DNA of 64,000 nt, taken from contig ML662445.1 in assembly GCA_007570785.1 (NCBI GenBank), positions 2,483,365-2,547,364 of the forward strand. The letters are read 5' to 3'. This document shows positions 10,738 through 22,615 of this stretch, one piece after another. The notes beneath the pieces were generated by a model. That model was not told the DNA's origin. It did not search any database and saw only the letters and a program-made list of their open reading frames with translations. The stretch comes from Antilocapra americana (Eukaryota; Chordata; Mammalia; Artiodactyla; Antilocapridae). A program made the position numbers and the translations under genes. Each line of letters begins with the position of its first letter. Position 1 is the first letter of the stretch.

Positions 10738-12458
10738 TTTCATCCTAATGCACAAAGCCAGAGGCGGGGCCTGGACCCAGATGGTGATGCGGAGGACCAC
10801 ACACAGAATTGGGCCACTAGGCAGATATGGAAATTCTCCCCCATGCCCACCTTGCAAAAGGATTTATTAGCGCCATCAAGGCCTGCTTGCCTTGACACCT
10901 TTCCACCAATCAAGCCAAAGGAGCACTGCTCTTAAGTGACAAATTAAAAGTGACTTCCAGATGAGTCCCTCCCGCTAATTCTTGTTAGAAGTTGCCATCG
11001 CCTGCCACCTGACCTGGCTTAGGCCTGCCAAGCCTGCGGAAGAGAGAGGAGCATACGTAACCTGCAGCTGGAGGCCCTCTGCTCAGACCCCCAGCGTCCA
11101 GTCTCCCTGGGGGAACAGTGTATGAAAGTGAGACAGTCAGGAGGGAGCCCATAATCCCTATAATCCCTCCCCTGCTCCCCCATGAGCCCCGTTAGTCCAG
11201 ACTCCCTCTGTATTATAAAATGTCAATGATCTATTCCCCAATAAGCTCTGAAGCCAAAACAAACAGGAATCTCTCAGCATGCAAATCTTAACACTCCCTT
11301 CAATTTCCTTATTAACTAACTTGCCACCAAAACTAAAATGCTGTGTCACTTGTGAAGACCAGTGCAGCCTGGTCCCTACAGGACCAGCTGGTGGGACCAA
11401 GGATACTGTCCTGAGTCCACTGGAGAAGGTGGTTAGGATGCAGACATCCACTTTCCACACTGCAACCAGTGGCCTTTTGTGATGGCAGCAATAGGGAGCT
11501 CATACAGAAATGGCTCCCAGGAGCCTGTGGATCAGCAGCCCTGAGTGGGGATTGGCTGTCCCCGGCCACCTTCAGTTCATGGTACCCAAGACCCATCTGA
11601 ACACAGGCCAAAACAGAGATGTGCAGTAGCGTCATGCAGGCAAAGAGAGGGGTGAGGCCAGAGAGCGGGAAAAGAGAGGTCTCCTCCTGGAGACAAAGGG
11701 GAGGAGAGTCACTCCCGAGTGGGCCCACAGACAGGGAAAGGATGCAGGTCCACATCCAGGAGCAATAGCTGGTTAGAGATAGCCCAATTCTCCAATGGGC
11801 TTTGCTGGCCTCTCATTGGCTACAGTGAATTTGGCTTCGGGCAGAGTCTCCCTCTTTCGTCCCGGCATGGGGGTACCTTGTGTCACACCAGCCCCAAGCT
11901 GTACCAAGAAGCTCCCCTCCCCAGACTAATTTCTCAGGCCAGTGCCCCACCCGCCCAGCCACTCCCGAAGTCCTCAAGGAGAACATGCACCCTCCGCCCA
12001 TTGCTTCTCTGCTGGTATTTAGAAACACTCTCTGTTACACACCATCCTCCCCATCCTCCCTGAGGCACATGAGTGCACACAGACCCCTCACTTGGTTAGA
12101 TACTCTTCCCACCTAGAGGGGATCAATGGGTTTTTCTTGCTGGTGTCTTCACATAGACATATGGCCTTCAAGGCACTTGGAGAAAGCATTCTAGGCAGCC
12201 CTCTTGGTCTGGCCTGCTACCTGCTTGAGTGGGTCTGACATAAATTAGAGCTACATTTGAGTGATTTCTTCTAGGTTTTCCCTCCAAACAGCTTCATTTA
12301 TGCAAACATCAACATTTCACTATGCTTCCTCACTCCCAGCGAGCTTTGCCCTCTGAATTCTGCCCAAATCTGTGGAATATTCTTGGGTAATATACACATC
12401 CCTTGCTTGGCCAGGGTTTGTTTTGTGTCTTTTTTTAGGACTTTGGAAGGAATCCTTA
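10738..12458. other. Intergenic unique sequence
   Basis: Moderate GC and no repeat family recognised. Several overlapping frames of 100-140 codons on both strands (around 11160-12060) lack domains or a consistent strand, so they are taken as chance. Confidence 0.45.
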
Positions 12459-12687
12459 TATGTTGTTGTTGTTGTTTAGTCACTAAGTCCTGTCTGACTC
12501 TTTGTCATCCCATGAACTGTAGCCCACCAGGCTTCTCTGTTCATGGGACTTCCCAGGCAAAAATACTGGAGTGAGTTGCCACTTCCTTCTCCAAGGAATC
12601 TTCCCGACACAGGGAACGAACCTGAGTCTCCTGTGTCTCCTGCACTGGCAGGCGGATTCTTTACCACTGTGCCACTTGGGAAGTCCA
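12459..12687 (-). mobile_element. Bov-tA SINE, full length with GTT-repeat tail
   Basis: The reverse complement runs from 'ggacttcccaagtggcacag' through the SINE body to a tail of (CAA)n, seen on this strand as 'ttgttgttgttgttgttta' at about 12461-12479. Confidence 0.94.
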
Positions 12688-13033
12688 TATACGACCCATT
12701 TGAAACAAAATGCCTGAATACACAGTGAGAGCCAGCATCTGGAATGGCCTCCGAAGATCAGGTCATATCTTAAGATAGAAACTATCAAGCATTAACTTTC
12801 TTCCTGTGTGAAAAATGTTTTAAAATAATGGAACCAACATGAGAGCATATCGAGAAAATCTTTACTACTCTGAAAATCTAAGAAGAGCTCAGTCATTTGG
12901 GGTTTATTTCATTTTTTTTTCAGCCTGAGTTGCACTTTTTCCAATTTTAGAACCTCATTACCTTTATAAAACTGGATTTTACTTTACAAGCATTCTCACA
13001 CATCTCCCTTTTCTGGATACTCATGTCCTGTTG

Positions 13034-13250
13034 GGGCTTCCCTGGTGGCTCAGCGGTAAAGAATCCACCTGCGATGCAGGAACCACAGGAGATGTGGGTT
13101 CAGTCCCTGGTTCGGGAAGATCCCCTGGAGGAGGGCATGGCAACCCACTTCAGTACTGTTGCCTGGGAAATCCTATGGACAGAGGAGACTGGCGGGCTAC
13201 AGTCCATGGGGTCGAAAAGAGTGGGACACGACTGAGCGACTGAGCATGCA
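13034..13250 (+). mobile_element. Bov-tA SINE
   Basis: Complete plus-strand copy from 'ggggcttccctggtggctca' to 'cacgactgagcgactgagca'. A small insertion, 'aaccacagg', sits in the tRNA-like region near 13081. Confidence 0.95.
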
Positions 13251-14318
13251 CTCAATGTCACATTGAGCCAAAGGAAAACAAGGAGCCATGAATCAGTGTG
13301 TTAATGAGCAAAGTCACTCCCCACTGCAGAGGAAGCACTGTCATTCCTTGTCATCCTCAGGTGCCATCGCAAAATGGGCAAGACCCTACAGTCTTTGACA
13401 GCTCCACCCACCTGAGTTCTGCATGCATAGATGAAAGTCATCATCAGATCGCTCCAGCAGCTAAGGAGGGAAAGGAAATCGTAACCAGAGCTGTGACATC
13501 CCCCAAGGAGATAGCTCACCAGCCTGGTGGCACTGCAGGAAAGTGGGTTGGGACTTGCAAATGATCTGGGCAGATCCACCTTCCGATTGGCCGAGCAGCC
13601 TCCCCGCCCACTACCTGAAACCTGAGTTCCTGGCACAAATAACTGCAAGTCAAACTCCAAGGAAAAGCCATCTCAGAAATGCTGCTTGCACACAAGCAAT
13701 TTCCCTCAAGAAAGGGATCTCGCAGAAAGTATAAGGAGATAAATGGATCATTTGGAACACACACACATTGACTATGAACACGCTTTCTTTAATTAAATGA
13801 TAAAATATTAAATAAATCCTCTTTGGCACAAAAACACTAGAAGTCTGTGTATTCTGCAAACACAATGAATCAGCAGGTTGTCTTCCCAAGCCTTCAAGGT
13901 TAGTGAAATTGACCCATCACTCGAACTAAAGTGTATCTCTGGCTTTCTGATGCTGCCAAAGCTTTAGAGAGTGTAGAAGGCAACATGCCAGCTCTGGGAA
14001 GCCTGATGCCTTCCTGACATCTAGCATCGCAGTCTGGGAGCAAGATGAGAAGGCTGTGCACAGGTGCAGCCCTGAGAAGCAGAAGATAACAAGATCGCAG
14101 ACTGGGCATCAGCTGGGCGCCAGACACCAGGCGGATCCTGTTAGGAGGTTGCTCTTGAATGATCTGACCCTCTCCCCACAGGAACTCTGACAAAAACGCA
14201 ACACGCTCGGAAGGGCTCAGGAATGTGCCCAAGATGACAGAGCTAAGAAGCAGCACAGGTGGGATTCTAAACAAGCTTCTTTCATGTCAACTATGACCAA
14301 GACAATCTTCTTTACAAC
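13251..14318. other. Intergenic unique sequence
   Basis: No repeat or gene recognised. Positions 13780-13820 are AT-rich with TTAATTAA-type homeodomain-like words. Confidence 0.45.
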
Positions 14319-14545
14319 GCTGTTCTTGTTTAGGTACTAAGTCATATGCAGCTTATCTGTGACCCCACAGACTGTAGCCCCTGTAGCTCTTTTGTGACCC
14401 CACGGACTCCTCTGTCCATGGGATTCTCCAGGCAATAATCCTGGAGTGGGCTGCCATTTCCTTTCTCCAGGGGATTTTCCTAATCCAGGGATTGGACCTG
14501 CATTGGCAGGCAGATTCTTTACTACTGAGCCACCTGAGGAGCCCT
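14319..14545 (-). mobile_element. Bov-tA SINE with internal duplication
   Basis: A reverse-oriented SINE body. The segment 'tgtgaccccac...gact' occurs twice (about 14359-14373 and 14393-14408), so a short internal tandem duplication has occurred. Confidence 0.88.
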
Positions 14546-14854
14546 CTTTAAAACATTAAGTAACTACATATCCAGAACACATTTCTTTTTCATTATTCAT
14601 GAAATAAATTCCCATTGTTGTTTTCACCAGTGGGAAAGAATGAAGGACCACAGATTAAAAATACTTTCTCATATTATCCTTCCTGAATACGGCATAGCCG
14701 GTGACCAAGTAAATGAGGGGGTTGCCTGTCCAGAGTGGTCACTACTATTTTGTGACACTGTTTCCCCACAGGATGCAATTTACCGAGTGTCCTACTGTGC
14801 GTTTCCACACTGGTTGTGGTAAGAATCCTCCCAAATTGTACACGGCAGGTATGA

Positions 14855-14940
14855 GTCAGTTTTCTCTTCTTGCAAATGAGGAGGCTTGGGTTTAGACGGG
14901 TTAAATGATTCACTGAGATCAGGTGGCAGGAATCTGAACC
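14855..14940 (-). mobile_element. MIR SINE fragment
   Basis: 'cttgcaaatgaggaggcttg', then 'gggttaaatgattcactgag' and 'aggtggcaggaatctgaacc', follow the reverse-complement MIR core (threshold wording 'acagatgaggaaactgag ... gacttgccca ... ggattcgaacc'). Confidence 0.65.
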
Positions 14941-14946
14941 AATGTC

Positions 14947-15020
14947 AATGTATGGCAAAACCAACACAATAAAAGTAAATAAAAAATAAGTATTAAAAAA
15001 TAAAAACAAAAAAAGAAAGT
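14947..15020 (+). mobile_element. L1_BT-like LINE 3' tip with A-rich tail
   Basis: 'tgtatggcaaaaccaacaca' followed by an A-rich AATAAA-containing tail is the 3' terminus seen on bovine L1 copies. Only the last 70 bases are present. Confidence 0.6.
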
Positions 15021-15349
15021 TAAACCTTGAGGAGGCAACATCAATGTCTTCCCAGTCGCATAAATTCTAAAAATCAGTTTAGAAATTCATGTTTTCTAAG
15101 GATTTTTGGAAAATATTCTGAGGAAAGTTCTCACCTGGTGCTCTTGTTCCACAAACAAATTACCTTCACACCGTCATTTTCACTTAAAAGGGAAACACAT
15201 GAGTGATGGATTTGGGGCATGTAGCCCCGGCTACAAGGGCAGAGAAGGACGGTCCCCTAGTGGGCAGCACAGTCTTTGAGGTGTCCTGTCCTTCCTGTCG
15301 TCCCCGTGTGGGCTCCTCGCTTACCTGTAACTAACCTTTTACTGCAGAA

Positions 15350-15480
15350 AGTTGTGTTCCGATAACGGCTGTGCACCCGTGCTACTGACGCCGGTGGCTT
15401 CATTCAAGTCCGCGAGCGCCGCGGGGTTTCCCGAGCGCATGCGCAGCCCCGGGGTCACGGCGCCTGCTCGCCCCTTGCCT
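15350..15480. promoter_or_regulatory. Small orphan CpG island with NRF1 palindrome
   Basis: About 130 bp are CpG-dense in otherwise CpG-poor DNA. The perfect palindrome GCGCATGCGC at 15435-15444 matches the NRF1 consensus. No exon is recognised beside it; a decayed MaLR LTR lies 270 bp downstream. Promoter activity is inferred only from composition and this motif. Confidence 0.5.
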
Positions 15481-15754
15481 GGTCCAGGTGCCTGCAGACG
15501 CTGGACCCACCTGTTCTGTTTCTGGACAACAGTGCCCGCCTCTCCCCATGGAACACGGTCTGAGCCACACTGCCGCAGCCAGCCTGGTCCGGGGGTGGGA
15601 GACACTGTGTCCAGGTGGCAGGTGGGAGCTGGAGTCCAAACAGGACAAGAGGACCCGCGGTGTCCAGCAGGAGAATGGCCAGCCCACTGCGAGTCTGCTC
15701 TGGCAGCCGGAACCCACCCCATGGACTGGGTGGCCGAGAGGCAGGCATTCCTCT

Positions 15755-16005
15755 CTCTCGATTCTGGAGACTGAAAGCCAGATATCAGGGTGCCAACTGA
15801 AGGAACCCGTGGCTGGTCCCTCTGCTGCAGCCGCCGCTTTCAAACTGTGTCCTTAGTGAGTGCGTGTGCAGTGTCGCCTCCTCCTCTTAGAAGCACAGCA
15901 GTCTGACCAGATCAGGTCCCACCCTATGACCTCATTTACCTTAATTACCTCCCTAAAAAGCCCCACCTCCAAATACAGACACACTTGGGTTTGCACTGAA
16001 GCTCA
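15755..16005 (-). mobile_element. MaLR LTR fragment (MLT1 group)
   Basis: Antisense MLT1-type landmarks are present in order: 'attctggagactgaaagcca', 'ccctatgacctcatttacct', 'taattacctccctaaaaagc', 'caaatacagacacacttggg'. The middle is shortened relative to a full LTR. Confidence 0.68.
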
Positions 16006-16064
16006 GATGAAAGTAAGGAGTATTTTCACTTTACTATCAAGTCATCTTATCCATGGACCTAAGG

Positions 16065-16215
16065 AGTCTTTCAGTTTATTAAGTCTTCTTTAATTTTTTT
16101 TGACACTGTTTTATAGTTTTCAGTGTCCAAGTCTTGTACTTCAGTTGTTAAATTTATCCCTAAGTATTTCTTGTTGATACTACTGCAGGTGAAGTTGTTT
16201 ATTTTTGTTGTTGCT
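16065..16215 (-). mobile_element. L1 ORF2 fragment
   Basis: 'tttatagttttcagtgtcca', 'agtcttgtacttcagttgtt' and 'ttatccctaagtatttcttg' are the antisense of a conserved part of L1 ORF2. About 150 bp are retained. Confidence 0.75.
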
Positions 16216-16629
16216 GTTTTTAATAAAAGAAAGTCTGAACTATTTTCTTAATATAATAACGTGAAAATTTTAAGGAATTATGGTCAGTAATTAATTACTG
16301 AAATGAAGAAGAGACCTTGCCCAGTGGGAGTTGTGCCACTAATTGAAGAGGAAAATACAGGTAACTCACCCCTCATGTCTGCAGTCAGATACTACATATC
16401 TACACACATCTTCCACTTCAAGTGTGTCTCATAAAGCAAATGGTGAAGATACTTTTCGTGCGCATTTCATTCACTGTAGGAGAGTGGAATCAGTGGTGCA
16501 TCTGCTGAAGCAGGTAGGAAAGGGAGACACTGGTCGGGGAAGATCTGAGGGCCTGGGTATAGAACAGAGGATACACACTTTGTGCCCTGAGATCACGCAT
16601 CTTCCTGAGGATTGAACTTTCACACGTTA

Positions 16630-16849
16630 GAGGGGCGTCCTGGGTGGCTCAAAGGTAGAGAATCCACCAGCCAGCCAGGAGACTAGGGTTTGATCCCTGG
16701 ATCAGGAGGATCCCCTGGAGAGGGAAATAGCAACCCACTCCAGTCTTCTTGCCTGTAAAATCCCATGGACAGAGGAGCCTGGAGGGTTACGGTCCATGGA
16801 GTCGCAAAAGAGTCAGACACGATTTAGTGACTGGACTACAACAACAAAA
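16630..16849 (+). mobile_element. Bov-tA SINE with target-site duplication
   Basis: A plus-strand SINE with 'agagtcagacacgatttagt' near the 3' end and a CAACAA tail. It is bounded by 'acacgtta' at 16622-16629 and 16850-16857. Confidence 0.93.
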
Positions 16850-16857
16850 ACACGTTA

Positions 16858-19290
16858 TGGACACGATTTGGTTTGCTCTCAAATGTAAGGATGAATCACC
16901 CGTTAACAGTAAAAGTTTCTGAAAAGCTACTATTTAATGTCTCAGGAGCTCCCAGCCTGTGAGTCGGCCGCCTCTGATGAACCTCGAGGGACTGCTCTCA
17001 CGGCCACTGCATCACCATCCACCCCCAAGAGGCTTGGTGGCAGCGCCAGGCTCCCCAGCTGGTACCCATGATCACAAACTAGATCATTCCCCCTCTGTAC
17101 ACACACGCTGCAGATTCCTTCTCTGGATGTAGCTTTACATAAATTTACAATTTATACGCCGCTGTCTCCCTCTGCTTGATTGCAGTGTAGTAGTGAAATT
17201 TTTGTTTGCCAGCCATTGAAATCTCAAGTGTATAATTAATAGGGGTGGTAAAGGTTTCAACCCATCTCTATCAGTATCTCTGAGAGGATGGGATGACTAG
17301 ACAATGCATCACCGATTCCAGTTTCCCAGGCAAAGGAGGGGCCCTCGCTCCTGAAGGAACGTCATTCCTTCTGAAGAGAGGTCGGCACCGAGCAGAGTAA
17401 GCAGCTCCGGAGATGTTTGGAGAGGTACAAGGAGGCATGTTCTGTCGCAGAAAAAGGTTTGGTCTCGGTAAATTCCTGGAGGAGACGTAGGCTCCATTCT
17501 TGAAAGAGCCTAAAAGACAAGGTAGTGTAGCAAGAAAAAACCAAAAAGCAATGCAGACAGAGCCAGGTTAGGGCAACCAGGCTTCATAAACCAATGCACG
17601 ACACTGCACGCCCTAAAATACACTGCAGCTACTCTTAATAATTTAAGTCACCTTCCTTCTCACGCTTCTAATGAAAGCATGTTGAATTTTGCTGAGTGTG
17701 TTTTCTAAGGTTTAGAACTCTGGCCAGTCTGTAACATGGCAAGACTAATTGCGTAGTTTTACGAGGCATCCTTGAGACTCAAGTGCAGAGAGACAGAGAA
17801 AATAAAATTCCCTTCCGCTGTATCTCCCAGTTTCTGCAGCAGCCTGGTAATCACTTCCAGGAAACCTTTTTCCCTCCCAGCCTTCCTTTCGCTCTGTTGT
17901 GAGAAGAGGGTGGTGCCCTGAAGATGACAGCTTCATAAAATGGGAAAAAAGGAAAAGGGGGGAGGGAAGTATCAGATTCACAGCTGAGTCTGTGCTGAGA
18001 AAAACGAACAACACAGAGGGACTGGACTGGTGGCTGCACCAGCTCTGCCTACCTTCTTCCTGTTCTTTGACTGAGACAGGCTGAAGGCATGACGGATGCA
18101 AGGTGCGTGTTGACGAATCGCTTGCTCTTTCAGCAGCAAGAGCATCACGTTGGAAGGGAAGTCGGTGAATACAATAAGGAGTGGCCACCAGTGGTTTCCA
18201 GCGGAAGCAGGTCTCCCGTCCCTGGTTCTGGACGCAATCTAAGACAAAAGAAAACATGCCTGTTTCAGCCGCGACGCTGCCTGCTTCTTTGGCAATCTTT
18301 CCGTTTGAGATGTGGTCATCAAAAGCAGCCAAGAGAGTCACTTGTGAAAATGAATTCTTCTGTTTCCCTGGGCTGTTTTGTTTTGTTTTTCCGAGGGAAC
18401 CCCTGACCTCACCCTGCACCCACTCTGGGGTGTTTGATTAGGGTCATGGGAGATTTGGGGGGATCTTTCCTGCTGTGATGCGGGCAGTGGGCAGCTCCTA
18501 CACCCCTGCACATGGAACGGGGGGTCATGATGTTAGGACAAGCCCCAGGCCTCAGGGAGGATCTCAGGGCTGCAGGATGGGGACTGGAGCAGCGCTGGCC
18601 CCCTCCCACAAAGTGGGACAGTTGACAGTGACAAACACAGCGGGCTTGTGCCCTCACGGGGCCCCAAGACATCGCTCCCGGACTGCAGTGCCTCCCAGTT
18701 CTGCTAAAGGTACACTCTGTTCGACAGAGCAAAGTTACAAAATGCTTGGATGCCAGGTCCTGAAATGGAAACGGAGCCTGAGATTCCACCCCTTCTGCCC
18801 AAACTCCATGAGAAGGGATGGGCATGTCCCACCCATGTCCAGGGAGCCTGGTAATCTTAAAATTAAGACTTTAAATTAAATTAAAATTAAATTTTAATTT
18901 AAAATTAAAGGGAGGACGCCTGTTGCTCCATGCGTCAGGGTCCACACCCGCTGGGGAGGCAGGCTGACTCCTGGATGTCATGGGGTTGGACCTTTAGAGG
19001 GTGGGTTGAGCCAATGGACAGTAACCGTCTCCTGCCTGGTGAGGGTGCGGAGGCTTCCAGAGTGTGTCAGGACAACCCCCCCATGTCGAAGGTTCACACA
19101 GTGTCTCCAGAGGAAAACAAGCACATGGCCCCTTGCCTTCAGATCCAGGCCTCTCTTTAACTTTGGGGTCTCACAACACCATTTGCTTTTCTCTTAAAAT
19201 GATTTTCTTGAGTCACATACAACTATTCAAAAACATTGCTTCATACTGATCACGTCCCTGAATATGGTATTAACTGATTCTCAGTGACTC
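16858..19290. other. Intergenic unique sequence
   Basis: No interspersed repeat is recognised over 2.4 kb. A 224-codon open frame on the minus strand (17745-18419) is the longest outside repeats and GC islands, but it has no recognisable domain and biased but ordinary composition, so I do not call it a gene. Positions 17090-17260 read like slowly evolving noncoding DNA, an impression that needs an alignment. Confidence 0.4.
18870..18910. repeat. AT-only palindromic tract
   Basis: A run built only of AATT/TTAA words. At its centre 'ttaaaatt' and 'aattttaa' face each other across one base, and the arms extend to about 13 bp, so it can form a short AT hairpin. Confidence 0.7.
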
Positions 19291-19293
19291 CCC

Positions 19294-19295
<2 letters not shown>

Positions 19296-19347
<52 letters not shown>
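19296..19347. repeat. (CA)26 microsatellite
   Basis: An uninterrupted CA dinucleotide run of 52 bases. It is the longest perfect simple repeat in the window and is expected to be length-polymorphic. Confidence 0.98.
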
Positions 19348-19348
<1 letters not shown>

Positions 19349-19599
19349 CCTCCAGTGCCCAAAGCTGCTTCAGTTATTTAAACTCTCAGGAACCAGCCCG
19401 GATGTGGGTGGAAGCTGTGAGGTAGATATATTGTCCCCCTTTGGCCCATAAGCAAGTGGGGAGCCAGGAGAGGAGGCTGGTGGCCCTACACGTTACCGTT
19501 GGCAGAGGGGGGTTTGCAAGGCCGTGCTTGTCACTTTCTGCTGCATCACAACATTTACTAAGGGTCTGTTCACCAGGCACTGCCAAGAAGTTTATGGAT

Positions 19600-20135
19600 A
19601 ACTTTTTTTTTTAGTTAAAAAAATTGTATTGAAGTATAATTGACATGGGCTTTCCTGGAGGCTCACACGGTAAAGAATCTGCCTGCAATGCAGGAGACCT
19701 GGGTTTGATCCCTGATTGGGAGTATCCCCTGGAGAAGGAAATGGCAACCCACTCCAGTATTCTCACCTTGAGAATCCCATGGACAGAGAAGCCTGGTGGG
19801 CTACAGTCCATGGAGTCACAAAGAGTCAGACATGAGTGAGCGACTAACGCTTTCACTCTTTTTCATAATTGACATGAGTTATTTTAGATTCAGTCATAAA
19901 ACACAATATCTTCATATACTGTGAAATGATCATCACAGTAAGCCTAGTTGACATCTGTCACCAAACATAGTTAATAGAATTTTTCCTTGTGATGAGAACT
20001 TTAAAGATTTATTTTCTTAACAGGTTTTGAATATACAACACAGTGTTATTTATTAACTATGGCCACCATGCTATATTTTATATCCCCACAACTTATGTAT
20101 TTTGTAACTAGAAGTATCTACCTTTTGACCTGTTT
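19600..20135 (-). mobile_element. L1 3'-UTR fragment, split by a SINE
   Basis: 'attgaagtataattgacatg' resumes after the nested SINE. Downstream, 'ctgtcaccaaacatagttaa', 'cacagtgttatttattaact' and 'atggccaccatgctatattt' match the antisense of L1MA/L1MB-type 3' UTRs. Confidence 0.78.
19648..19864 (+). mobile_element. Bov-tA SINE nested in L1
   Basis: A full-length SINE flanked by the 12-bp duplication 'ataattgacatg' at 19636-19647 and 19865-19876. The duplicated bases belong to the interrupted L1, which fixes the order of insertion. Confidence 0.95.
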
Positions 20136-21505
20136 CACCCATATCTTTCAAAAAGTAATCGGATAAGCAAATGCACACACATGATGGCCTTGGTGTGGGA
20201 AGAGTGTCTGGGTCACTCTTTATCCTTCTAAGGCCCAGGTCAGGTTTCCTGAAAGAGCTGGGAGGAGTTAAGAGCATGGTGTGTGTACTTTGTAGGCTGG
20301 TGGGTGAGGAGGATTAGACCCCACGTTACTAAGACAGTCCTGGAACAGTGGTGCTGATGGTAATAAACACTGGAGGAGCAGAGAAGCAAAAGGCCAGCAA
20401 AACCAGAAAAAAAAAATGATTTGGGCTATGTAAGAGAAAAAAATCATCTATTAGTTGCTTTGTTTACCTTTATTGCCCACTTATCAGACAAACTGTTAAC
20501 AATTAAGAGTATAAAGAGAGGGTGTACCTGATTGGCTTATTGTGTCTTAAAAAAATTCTAATCAGTTTTTTAAAAAAGTATTTTTGGATTTATTAAAGAC
20601 TAAACCAAGTTCATGTAGGCACATCACTTACGGTTTCTGAAATAAGTAGCAAGGTCATCTGCTCGGACCTGAGAGCTGGAAGTGGGGATGGGGGGGAATG
20701 TGACTCAAGCCTGAATGGTGTCATCAGTCTCCTTGATGGCGAGTATTATATAGGTTTGTGAAAAAAGTTATGATGAAAAATGCCATTTCCCCAGCAATAT
20801 ATTCTCAGCCTGAAAAATTCAAATACGGAAGAAATGTTTTAAGTCATAAGGCTGTTGAATCATGTGAGAAATTTCGAGTTCAGAGGTCTGTCGCCTCCTC
20901 TGCACACCCGCACCTGCTCTGGCCCAGAGATGCCTGGTGGTCTCTTTGCTCTCTGTACCTGTAGACTTTCTGCTGCAGCCGGGGTTCTCCAGGGGTGACC
21001 CACGGATCTCCAAGCATGACCTGTGGACCAAGAGCACCACCATCTCCAGGGAACTTGCTGGAAAACAAACCCTCAAGTAGCCTCAGATCTGCTGACTGCC
21101 TGAGCAGGGCGGCGATCATGTTCCCACAAGACTCACCGTGGTTTACACGTGTGCTGAAGTGTGCAGGCCAGCCAGGGACCCACACTGAGCTACGCGTGCA
21201 AACACGAACAGCAAAACTGTAGGGATCTGCAGCCTGTGGTGGGTGTCTTTCCTGACTCTCCATCTTGAGTTTTAGGAAGGAAAAGCAACACTGTGCAGCA
21301 AAGAACTCCCTAGGATATGGGGGTGGGGGGGAAAACAGGATATTAAATAAATCTAGGATTCCTTAAAATTTTAAATTCCAAAATTGCCCTGAGCTGTTTC
21401 TTACACACAAAAATACATACTTAATATAAATATATAAAAATAATAAAACAAAATGCATGTATATTATAAGACATTATCATATTTTATATTAATAAAACAT
21501 ACATT
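20136..21505. other. Intergenic unique sequence
   Basis: No repeat family recognised. Positions 20400-20600 and 21340-21500 are AT-rich; 20880-21270 is GC-moderate with overlapping short frames on both strands. Confidence 0.45.
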
Positions 21506-21724
21506 ATTGTTTTTGTTATTTAGTCGCCAAATCATGTTCGATTCTTTGTTGACCCCATGGACTGTAGCCTGCCAGGGTCCTCTGTCCTTGGGATTCTCCA
21601 GGCAAGAATACTGGAGTGGGTTGCCATTTCCTTCTCCAGGGGATCTTCCCAACCCAGGGATCCAACCCAGGTCTCCTGAGTGTCTCCTGCACTGCAAGCA
21701 GATTCTTTTACCACTGAGCCACAT
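21506..21724 (-). mobile_element. Bov-tA SINE, full length
   Basis: A reverse-strand copy with tail 'ttgtttttgttatttagtcg' and body 'ggcaagaatactggagtggg', ending near the SINE head at 'ccactgagccaca'. Confidence 0.94.
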
Positions 21725-22334
21725 AAAGGTGTACAAATATAAAAGAATGGCTTTATACCCCTACTGCTTAGCTTAACAGTGAGAATACCACGCAGCTTCA
21801 GCTGCGTCCTCACCTGCCCCTTCCAGCCCCAAGCCCGTAAGGTAATATTCCTTCAAGGTTACAGTGAGATCAGTCTAAAGGCAAATCAACCAAAGACTAG
21901 GAAACACACAACAGGAAGGAAGCTGTGAGAAGAAACAGGGACACAAAGGGCCTTCTGAAATACTGGGGACTCTGGAACTTGGAAACAGAGGCAGAACGGG
22001 GAGAGATGTGCCTGGCGGTCTGGTCCCCTTGCACTGAGTGGAGGGAGGTCGGGAGCAGCCAGGACCACAGATCCTGAGGCAGGAGGTACCGACAGGCTGG
22101 CATGGGGAGCCAGGGATTTGCTGGCAAGGTCTTTGGGAAGCTGGGGTGCGATTCTGACTCAGTTGACTTTGCAGCGCTGACAGCCGTGTGTGACATCAAA
22201 TAAAAACAGCACCTCCGCAGCTCCTCTGTTGATAAACCTGAGCTCTGTCCCCACCCTCCGTGGTAGGCATTATTTCTCTCTGACTCTCTTGGGTCTAAGA
22301 CTTGCTGCAAACTCAGAGAAAACAAAGACACCCA
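21725..22334. other. Intergenic unique sequence
   Basis: No repeat or exon recognised. The 184-codon minus-strand frame over 21897-22451 runs into the neighbouring CHR SINE and is not gene-like. Confidence 0.4.
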
Positions 22335-22615
22335 GGCTTCCTTGGTAGCTCCGTGGTAAAGAGTCTGCCTGCCAATGCAGGAGACATGGGTTCGATCCCT
22401 GGTCCAAGAAGATCCCATGTGCTCTGGAACAACGAAGCCACTGTGCCACAACTACTGAGACTGCGCTCGAGAACCCAGCAAGCCTGGAGCCTGTGCTCTG
22501 CAATGAGAAGCCCGCGCACCATCAGCCGAGAGCAGCCCCCACTTACGGCAACTAGAGAAAAGCCCGCGCAGCAGTGAAGACCCAGCACAGCCAAAAACAA
22601 ATAAATGCATAAAGT
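22335..22615 (+). mobile_element. CHR-type (CHR-2) tRNA-derived SINE, full length
   Basis: It starts with a tRNA-like head ('ggcttccttggtagctccgt', with B box 'ggttcgatccctgg' at about 22390-22403). It then diverges from Bov-tA into the CHR body ('gccacaactactgagactgc', 'agcctggagcctgtgctctg', 'aaagcccgcgcagcagtgaa'). The tail is A-rich. This is a cetartiodactyl-wide SINE. Confidence 0.88.

Noticed and set aside
17745..18419. 224-codon open frame on the minus strand
   Set aside because: Longest frame outside repeats and GC islands, but no domain, no neighbouring exon and no splice or promoter logic. Frames of this size occur by chance in 64 kb read six ways.
22335..22420. Possible tRNA gene, from intact A/B-box-like sequence
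   Set aside because: The tRNA-like head belongs to a CHR SINE and lacks a foldable full cloverleaf; the SINE body follows directly. The same applies to the Bov-tA heads.
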